Assembly (NCBI GenBank): GCA_009823505.1 | Contig: VZQC01011955.1 | Location: 2,951,068-3,015,067, forward strand | From: Rhizomys pruinosus | Lineage: Eukaryota > Chordata > Mammalia > Rodentia > Spalacidae | Reading direction: 5' to 3' | Length of the DNA stretch: 64,000 nucleotides | Part shown: piece after piece, positions 57,342 through 64,000 of the stretch | Layout of the letters: each line of letters begins with the position of its first letter | How positions within the stretch are numbered: the first letter of the stretch is position 1 | Position numbers and translations under genes: made by a program | The notes under the pieces: model-generated | Databases searched by the model: none | What the model was told of the DNA's origin: nothing | Seen by the model: the letters and a program-made list of their open reading frames with translations, nothing else

Positions 57342-57680
57342 GGGGCTGGAGAGATGGTTCAGGGGTTAAGAGCACTGGCTGCTCTCCCAAAGGACCCCAC
57401 TTTGGTTTCCAGCAACTCTAACAGCCATCCATAACTCTAGTTCCAGGGGAATCTGATACCCTCTTTTGACCTCCATGGCATTGCATGTACATGGTATGTT
57501 TTACCTGCAGGCAAAGCACTCATATACATAAAATAAAAATAGCCAAGCATGGTGGCATATACTTTTAATTCCAGCACTCAGGAGGCAGAGGCAGAGGCAG
57601 ACAGATCTCTGAGATCAAGGGTAGTCTACATAGCAAGTTCTAGGCCAGTTGGGGCTACAGAGACAAACAACAACAAAAAA
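57342..57680 (+). mobile_element. B2 (57342-57540) and B1 (57541-57680) SINEs
   Basis: Forward elements in tandem, both moderately diverged. Confidence 0.82.
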
Positions 57681-57782
57681 ACCCATAAAATAAAAAATTT
57701 AAAAAAAAATTTTTTTTAAATAAAAAAATTTAAACCACCAGAAGTTAAAAAAAAAAATTCTATTACAAATTCATAGTTTATA

Positions 57783-57905
57783 GCCAGGAGTGATGGGGCA
57801 CACCTTTAACTTCAGCTCTTGGGAGGCAGAGGCAGGTGGATCTCTATGAGTTCAAGGTCTACATAGGTCAGCTGGGTACAGGAAGACCCTATCTAAAAAA
57901 AGACA
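57783..57905 (+). mobile_element. Old B1 SINE
   Basis: Forward, internally deleted; ttcatagttta flanks at 57769 and 57912. Confidence 0.78.
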
Positions 57906-57914
57906 GAAAAAAAT

Positions 57915-58440
57915 TCATAGTTTATGAGGAAAACTTCGTAAGTAATGTTTTCATAGCCATGACAGTTTTCTAGCAGGAATCTTTACTGTATCAGCCATGG
58001 AACTGTTAATCCCTGCTGTAACTCATGTTTGAAGCATGAAATTAACTGAGGCTATGAAGACCGTTTTATAAACTGTTGAGCATTCAGCAGATCCTTGTTA
58101 GCATCATTAATGTCTTCTCCTGGTGTAGCTGTGAAGTGATGGAAAGTGTTTCATAGTGAAGAAGGATACAAATGGTATTTTCCTAGCCAAGAACTGTCAT
58201 GTTTTGATAGCCTAGTAAGTCATTGCTTTTGTGGCATGGCATGGTTTATCAGACACTTCAGTTCAAGAAACATACTACTAGTGTTGAAGCAGAAATGTAA
58301 TCAAGGGAATTAAGGGCTTACAATTTTAGGAAAGCTCTCAGCCAGGCCTGCACAATATTATAGACCAGTCTGACGAGAGCTGCAATCACTGTCCTAGTAA
58401 GAAGATAGAGAATCAGATACCATATTTAAGAGCAGGTTTC
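57915..58440. other. Intron 9, no recognised feature
   Basis: Single-copy sequence without SINEs. Confidence 0.6.
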
Positions 58441-58442
58441 TA

Positions 58443-58780
58443 GGGGCTAGAGAGATGGCTGAGCAGTTAAGAGTGGATACTGCTCTTGGAGAAGCCCTGA
58501 ATTCACTTCCCAGCACCCACATTAGGCAGCTCATGGGATCAGACAGAATTTTCTGGCCTTCAAGGGCACCTGCAATAGGGGGCTGGAGAGATGAGTCAGC
58601 AGTCAAGAGCACTGGGCTGCTTTTGCAGCCAGGGTTTAATTTCCAGCACCCACATGGCAACTAACAACTGTCTGTAATTCCAGTTCCAGAGGATCCAATG
58701 CCCTCCTCAGGCATTGCACATTGCACATGTGGTATACTTACAAACATGTAGGCAAAACATTTATACACATAAAAATAGGT
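58443..58780 (+). mobile_element. Partial B2 followed by a second B2
   Basis: First B2 58443-58579 lacks its tail; the second starts ggggctggagagatgagtca at 58580. Confidence 0.8.
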
Positions 58781-58782
58781 TT

Positions 58783-58832
58783 TATATATATTATATCTAA
58801 TATATATATATATATGTGTGTATATATATATA

Positions 58833-58872
<40 letters not shown>

Positions 58873-58878
58873 TATATA
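58783..58878. repeat. (TA)n-rich microsatellite
   Basis: Imperfect alternating TA with a gtgtg interruption; a reverse B1 piece follows to 58948. Confidence 0.9.
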
Positions 58879-59391
58879 ACCTGGGCCTGGAACTCAAGAG
58901 ATCCACCTGCCTCTGCTTCCCAAATGCTGGGATTAAAGGCATGTGCACCTAATTTATAAACTTAAAAAAGACTTAAATTTAAAATTTGTTATTTGAAAAA
59001 AGAACAAGTAATAGTTGTGATCTTGAAGTCAGAAAGCCATCCCTCAGTTGTCTAGACTTCTTGGTCCCACTGCAATAGGCATGAGAATGGATTCAAGATT
59101 GAATTCCCATGACATTACTCACCAGCATAGTGTAACAAAGGCGGCAAGAAAGTGGCTGTGCCTTGGTACCTCATTTCTGCTCTTACAGCTCATGTGAATG
59201 CTGCATTTGTAACCAGAAATCATGTTGTAGCCTGTACGGCCTGCAGGAATGGCTGCTAATGATCTTTCCTCACAGTGATTGCAAAGCTCCAAGGGCGGTG
59301 GCAGCCTATTTCCTCCTCATTTTGCCTAATTTAAAGTGAGACTAATCCCATGAGTATACACAATAATCGTGTCAGTTAAAAATGGAAAATT

Positions 59392-59840
59392 GGGGCTGGA
59401 GAGATGGCTCACGGTTAAGAGCACCACTGCTCTTGCAGAGGACCTGGGTTCAATTCCCAGGACCCACATGGTGGCTAAGAACCATCTTTAACTCCAGTTC
59501 CAGGGAAATCCTACACCCTCTTCTGACCCCTGCGGCATTGCATGACACGGGTGCATCAACCTACATGCAGACAGTACATTCATACACATTTAAAAAAAAA
59601 GGAAAAATGAAAAATTAAGAGACTAGAGGGATAGCTCAGTGGTTAAGAGCACTGGCTGTTCTTGCAGAAGACCTGGGTTCGAATTCCAGTACCCACATGG
59701 CATTTAACAACTGCCCATAACTCCAGTTCCAGGAGGTCTGACATGCTTTTCCATCCTCCATGAGCATTGCATGACATGGATACACTTGGATACATGCATG
59801 TAATATGTGCATATACATAAAATAAAAATAAAGCAAAATT
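59392..59840 (+). mobile_element. Two tandem forward B2 SINEs
   Basis: 59392-59605 (young, no internal tandem) and 59625-59840 (older). Confidence 0.87.
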
Positions 59841-59849
59841 TTAATGAAA

Positions 59850-60690
59850 ATTTAAAAGAATAAAGGTTATCCTTCTGAAGCATCCATCTCTCCAGTCCCT
59901 TGCATTCAGACATGAACAAGTTCTTGAGTAGAGGAGGAAGAGGTATCTCTATAGTATGCTATGCCTTTCCATATCTCATTTATCTTCCTAAGGCCCTGCT
60001 CTAGACTGGAGTGTTTTAAGTGTTAACTTTTAAAAATAAGGATTTTTTATGGCATTCTTTATACTTTAAAAATAGAGGAACTTAATACAGTAGATAGTGA
60101 GAACTTGATAGTATGTGGGAATGATTTCCATTTCTTTGATTCTTCAAATAACGTGATACAGTAGCCGTAGTACAGTAGTGGGTACAGTTCCAGGCTTTGG
60201 GGAAGCAGGTAAGTACTATAAGGTTCTTCTCTTGTTAGTTAGCTTACAAGCCCAGCAGAAGCATACAGATGACAGAACACTTGTGCTGAGAATTAAGATG
60301 AAATCATAAGAAGGCCTTTGGGCTGCTTTTGGTGGGGTGTTCAGGAGAGGCATCTCTAGGGAAATGCCTAGAGTAAGTTCAGACTTGAGTGACAAGGAGG
60401 AGCCAGCCTGGGAAAGAGCACATTAACTCACATGATAATTTGAGCTGGTTTGTCTTGTCAAAGGTACTTTTCAGTGACTTCTTACAGTTTTAAGGATGCA
60501 TAAACCAATATCATTTGCATAAGGATAACTACTAGTACATCTTGAACAGTAAGTCACAATGTGTGGCTAATTCAAATAAGTGGATTTTTTAGGATTAGCA
60601 CTTTCATATTTTGAGTTGTGAGGCTGATTTCACCTTCTGTGGTGTTCGTGCCCATGCTGTTGATTTATGGAACAATTTATTTCCTACAGA
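59850..60690. other. Intron 9 end, mostly unique
   Basis: No SINE or RNA gene recognised. Confidence 0.6.
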
Positions 60691-60696
60691 AATAGA

Positions 60697-60792
60697 TATT
60701 CTCATAGAGTATTTCTTCTTAGGTGTTCTCAGCATGTATTCACTTATTCTCATAGAGTATTTATTCTTAGGTGTTCTCAGCATGTATTCACT
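60697..60792 (+). repeat. 48-bp tandem duplication before exon 10
   Basis: Units 60697-60744 and 60745-60792 differ at one base. Each contains ttcttaggtgttctcag, which has the look of a splice acceptor. Confidence 0.95.
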
Positions 60793-60806
60793 TTGGAATG
60801 TTACAG

Positions 60807-60898
60807 GCAGCAGCAGGAGGAGGTGGGTCCACCTGCACAGCTTTCATATCCATGTGAGAGACCAAGTACAAGTTCAGGAGGACTCAGGAATGATCAAG
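60807..60898 (+). CDS. ATXN3: ATXN3 exon 10 (glutamine-tract exon, only three Gln)
   Basis: 92 bp. The first base completes Lys291, then residues 292-321 beginning QQQEEVGPPAQLSYPCERPS and ending LRNDQ, then the first base of Gly322. This is the exon whose CAG repeat expands in human spinocerebellar ataxia type 3 (established knowledge). Here the tract is three CAG codons at 60808-60816 followed by GAG GAG, so it is short and interrupted immediately. The acceptor AG is at 60805-60806 with a poor pyrimidine tract, and the donor GTACAG starts at 60899. A 48-bp tandem duplication ends 14 bp before the exon. Confidence 0.95.
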
Positions 60899-61104
60899 GT
60901 ACAGCTCTGGTGATTCTCCATGTTTGCTAATCAAATATTTTACTTGATACTCATGGTTCATATCACTTTTACTTTACAGTTGTTTCTTCCTTTCATTGAA
61001 TTAAAACTTTTATTAAATAAATTTATGATCTGCCAAATTCCTCTGGACTAAGGAATAGACAGACTAAAGCATTTGATAAATATTTGAGTTTTTTGTATTA
61101 TTCA

Positions 61105-61375
61105 ATGTAGTTTTGTTTTTTGTGTTTTGAGACAGCCTCACTATATAGCCAAGGCTAGCTTGGAACTCACTGTGTAGCCCAGGCTGGCCACAAACTCATA
61201 ATCTTCCTGTTTCAGCTTCTTGCAGGCACGCACCACCATGCCTGGTTTGGTTTTATAATTATAAGCAAAGTGGCTCATACCCATAATCTCAAGACTTGGA
61301 GCCTGAGACAGGAGGACTGTGGGTTTGAGGACAGCCTGGGATAGCAATATAGCAAGACCCTGTCTCAAAAAATGT
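61105..61375. mobile_element. Old B1 pair (reverse 61105-61245, forward 61255-61375)
   Basis: Both diverged; aaggctagcttggaactcac and gacaggaggactgtgggttt mark them. Confidence 0.6.
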
Positions 61376-61574
61376 TCTTTTAAAGCTATAAGGAACCATA
61401 TACAAGACTGTACTAATGTCTGTGGCAATATCTGGAACTAGGTTTGAGCTTTATTGCTGAAGGTGTAACTACTGGGTAAAATCTAGCTGACAGGTACACA
61501 GGACCTCTATATTTGCAATTTTTGGTGAATTGGTAATTATTTTAAAATAAACTGGCTTTCTATAAAGTATAAGT

Positions 61575-62200
61575 TGTTGCGGCTGATTAAATGGTACAGG
61601 GGTTAATAGCTGGCTGCTCTTGCAGAACACCCAGGTTTGAATACCAGCACTCACTTGGCAGCTAACAACCATCTATAACTCTAATTTCCAAGGGATCCAA
61701 GGCCGTCTTCTGTCCTTTCTGGGTACTGCAGGTGCACTTACATACATAAAGGCAATACACTCATACACATACAATGAAAATAATAAATTTAGCTGGGCGT
61801 GGTGGTGCACGCCTTTAATCCTAGCACTTTGGAGGCAGAGGCAGGCGGATCTTTGTGAGTTTAAGGTCAGCCTGGTCTACAGAGTGAATTCCAGGACAGC
61901 CGGGGCTACAGGGAGACCCTGTCTCAAAACGACCAAAGAAAAAAAGTATAAATTGGGCTGGAGAGATGGCCTAGCGGTTAAGAGCGCCGACCGCTCTTAC
62001 AGAGGACCCGGGTTCGATCCCCAGCACCCACATGGCGGCCGAGAACCGTCTGAAACTCTAATTCCAGGAGAACTCCAGTTCCAGGGGAATCCGAGACCCT
62101 CTTCTGACCTCCGCGGCATTGCACGACACGGGTGCACAAACCCGCATGCAGATATTACATTCATACACATACATAAATAAATAAAATTAAAAAAAAAATT
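61575..62200 (+). mobile_element. Cluster of B2, B1 and B2 SINEs
   Basis: Old B2 61575-61790, B1 61791-61940, young B2 with internal tandem 61953-62200, all forward. Confidence 0.87.
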
Positions 62201-62395
62201 TTTAACAAAAAAAAAAAGAAAAAAAGTATAAATTAACATACACACTAAAGCTCAAATGCATTTTCCTAAGTAAAAAAAAAGTCACATTGAAAAAGACTAT
62301 GTGTGTTCCATAGAAGTCCACCCCCCCAAAAAAAAAAGAAAAAACAGAGTGAGTTCCAGGACAGCTGTGGCTACAGTTACACCCTGTCTCAAAAA

Positions 62396-62445
62396 CACAA
62401 AACAAAACAAAACAAAACAAAACAAAACAAAACAAAACAAAAAAA
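62396..62445. repeat. (AAAAC)n microsatellite
   Basis: Tail of a 5'-truncated forward B1 fragment at 62345-62395. Confidence 0.93.
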
Positions 62446-62661
62446 GTCTATTTCCATGACTTGTAGGAAAGGGAGAACTGTACAACAGTCAATATCTGTC
62501 TGGGCTTGGGAGTGATCACAAAGAGGTAGCAGGAAGGATCCTGAAGTGTGCAGCAGTGGACAGTAGACTGAGTGTGTGTCTTAGAGGCTTGTTGTCTATA
62601 CATTTGTGGGTTTTTACAATGCTACACAAAAAGCATGTAAATTACAAAGTCAAAAAGAAAA

Positions 62662-62830
62662 CTAGGGCTGGCAAGAAGGTTCAGCAGTGAGGTGCCTACC
62701 ACCAAGCCTGATATGCTGAGTTTATTTAGTCTGCAGAGCCCACATGGTAGAAGTGAACCAGTTCTAGCTAGTTTTTCTCTGATCTCTATACACGTGTATT
62801 TGTGTGTACCCACATACATACACTTACAAA
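62662..62830 (+). mobile_element. Old B2/B4-family SINE
   Basis: agggctggcaagaaggttca head; diverged body. Confidence 0.55.
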
Positions 62831-62837
62831 GTTATTT

Positions 62838-62988
62838 ATTTTTTTTGTCTTTTCGAGACAGGGTCTCCCTGTAGCCCCAGCTGTCCTGGAACTCACTCTG
62901 TAGACCAGACTGGCCTTGAACTCACAAAGATCTGCCTGCCTCTGCCTCCCCAGTGCTAGGATTAAAGGCGTGCGCCACCACGCCCGGC
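62838..62988 (-). mobile_element. B1 SINE
   Basis: Full reverse B1 close to the young consensus of this window. Confidence 0.92.
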
Positions 62989-63019
62989 TTGTTAATTAAT
63001 TTTTTAAAGAAAACTAGTA

Positions 63020-63180
63020 TTTGGGGTGGGCGTGGTGATGCAAGGCTTTAATTCCAGCACCTAGGAGGTAGAGACAGGTGGATGGATCTCTGTGAGTTCA
63101 AGCCTGCTCTGCATAGTCAGTTCTAGGCCAACTGGGGCTACACTGAGACCTCGTCTCAAGAAGACCAAAAAAGGAAAAAG
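63020..63180 (+). mobile_element. Old B1 SINE
   Basis: Forward diverged B1 with A/G-rich tail. Confidence 0.75.
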
Positions 63181-63246
63181 AAAAAAAAGGAAGAAGGAAA
63201 GAAAACTAGTATTTGAGTAAAAATACAATTCCTAAAAGTTTGCCTT

Positions 63247-63475
63247 TTTTTTCTTTGTTTTGAGACAGTCTCATGTAGCCCAGGCTGGCCTTAAACTTTT
63301 ATGTAGCCAAGGATGACCTTGAACTTCTGATTCTCTTGCCTCTACTTCACAGGAATGTAACGCCATGCCCAGTTTTATGTCATGCTAGGAATTAAACCCA
63401 GGGCCTTACGCAAGCTAGTCTGCACTCTAGCCTTACGCAAGCTAGTCTGCACTCTGAGCTATGTCTGCAGCTTAA
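63247..63475 (-). mobile_element. Old B1 and ID-like remnants
   Basis: Reverse B1 63247-63360, then a reversed ID-like piece in which gccttacgcaagctagtctg is tandemly repeated (27-bp period, 63406 and 63433). Confidence 0.5.
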
Positions 63476-63542
63476 AAGTTTACCTTGTGGCGATTAAAAA
63501 TTTTTGAAAAATTTCTGAGAAATGTGTTTTATTTCCCAGCAG

Positions 63543-63637
63543 GTAATTCTATCAGCGAAGAAGACATGCTTCGGGCAGCTGTGACCATGTCTTTAGAAAC
63601 TGTTAAAGATAATTTGAAAGCAGAAGGAAAAAAATAA
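63543..63637 (+). CDS. ATXN3: ATXN3 exon 11 (C-terminal UIM3 and stop)
   Basis: 95 bp including the TAA stop at 63635-63637. Two bases complete Gly322, then residues 323-352: NSISEEDMLRAAVTMSLETV and the basic tail ending KAEGKK. SEEDMLRAAVTMSLE fits the UIM pattern, so this encodes the UIM3-containing isoform. The acceptor is a CAGCAG tandem at 63537-63542. The second AG keeps the GGT glycine codon and is the one I chose; the first AG would add three bases without shifting frame. The predicted protein length of 352 is close to known rodent ataxin-3. Confidence 0.95.
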
Positions 63638-64000
63638 TACCTTTAAAAAATCATTTTAATATTCATACTTTCTAACACTGTCCTGTGTGATTACAACATA
63701 GGGTCCATTTTGGTAATGTATCAAAGAGATCGGTGTTTACCATAGGAAATAAGACACTTCAAGGGGTTTGCAAACAACTGATCAGAAACTCAGAAAATGT
63801 ATCCGTCATAGGACTAAATCAAAGAAATACTAGCCAAAGTGACAGTGAGCAATTAAAGAAATTTAAGGAGTTTTCTAGATGTCCCTTTTTGTTTTTCAAA
63901 TGTGCAATATCTAACATGTCTAAAATTAGGGCATTTTTCTTGGCTCTCTTGCAGACCAGTTGTTTAGCTCTTGCCACAGGACTTGTGACTTGTGTATACT
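63638..64000 (+). other. ATXN3: ATXN3 3' UTR, beginning only
   Basis: The sequence downstream of the stop is AT-rich, free of SINEs and continues to the window edge. I see no AATAAA polyadenylation signal in these 363 bases, so the UTR very likely continues beyond the window, as in known orthologues, which have long 3' UTRs. Confidence 0.8.

Larger units (their letters stand above)
1..64000 (+). other. ATXN3: ATXN3 locus, intron 1 through part of the 3' UTR
   Basis: Ten coding exons on the + strand join in frame to give ataxin-3 lacking only its first eight residues, which sit on exon 1 outside the window. Exon lengths of 165, 45, 86, 67, 88, 133, 167, 97, 92 and 95 (to the stop) sum to 1035 bp; with 24 bp for exon 1 this makes 352 codons plus stop. 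Ataxin-3 is a cytoplasmic and nuclear cysteine protease that trims ubiquitin chains and works with VCP/p97 in protein quality control (known for the family). No other protein-coding gene is supported on either strand. Introns 5 and 6 are inflated by a triplicated block and intron 9 by a second duplication. The promoter is not in the window. Confidence 0.95.

Overview
The window is genomic DNA from a muroid rodent. It is packed with B1 (7SL-derived) and B2 (tRNA-derived) SINEs, carries ID-like pieces, an ORR1-type LTR retrotransposon copy and a LINE-1 3' remnant, and holds one protein-coding gene on the + strand: ATXN3 (ataxin-3), the Josephin-type deubiquitinase. Exon 1 (eight residues in known orthologues) lies left of the window. 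Exons 2 to 11 and the start of the 3' UTR are present. Each exon has AG/GT borders and the phases fit, giving a predicted 352-residue protein with catalytic Cys14, His119 and Asn134, two central ubiquitin-interacting motifs, an RKRR motif, a glutamine tract of only three residues, and a third UIM at the C terminus. I could not name the species. The B1 and B2 subfamilies do not look like the usual mouse consensus.

Layout: 1-6340 intron 1; 6341-6505 exon 2; 6723-6767 exon 3; 9609-9694 exon 4; 10359-10425 exon 5; 16509-16596 exon 6; 43376-43508 exon 7; 46214-46380 exon 8; 47746-47842 exon 9; 60807-60898 exon 10; 63543-63637 exon 11 with the stop codon; then 3' UTR.

The most striking structure is a head-to-tail triplication around exon 6: copy A about 11404-23316, copy B (partial) about 23317-30513, copy C about 30514-42650. 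It creates extra exon 6 copies at 26008-26095 and 35557-35644. A second, 1164-bp duplication repeats exon 9 at 48910-49006. Single-copy stretches are identical or nearly so between copies, while the SINEs inside them are full of single-base insertions and deletions. That is what a falsely duplicated, unevenly polished long-read assembly looks like, and splicing in any extra exon copy would create a stop codon within three codons. I therefore read both duplications as probable assembly artefacts, with a real tandem duplication as the less likely alternative.

Other items of interest are an ORR1 RNA copied back into DNA by LINE-1 machinery (52535-54277), a 3'-truncated 7SK RNA pseudogene embedded at the head of a B1 (55021-55255), an unidentified processed retrocopy with 14-bp target duplications (55956-56374), and a 48-bp tandem duplication ending 14 bp before the glutamine-tract exon. 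I see no previously undescribed functional system. The unusual content is structural.
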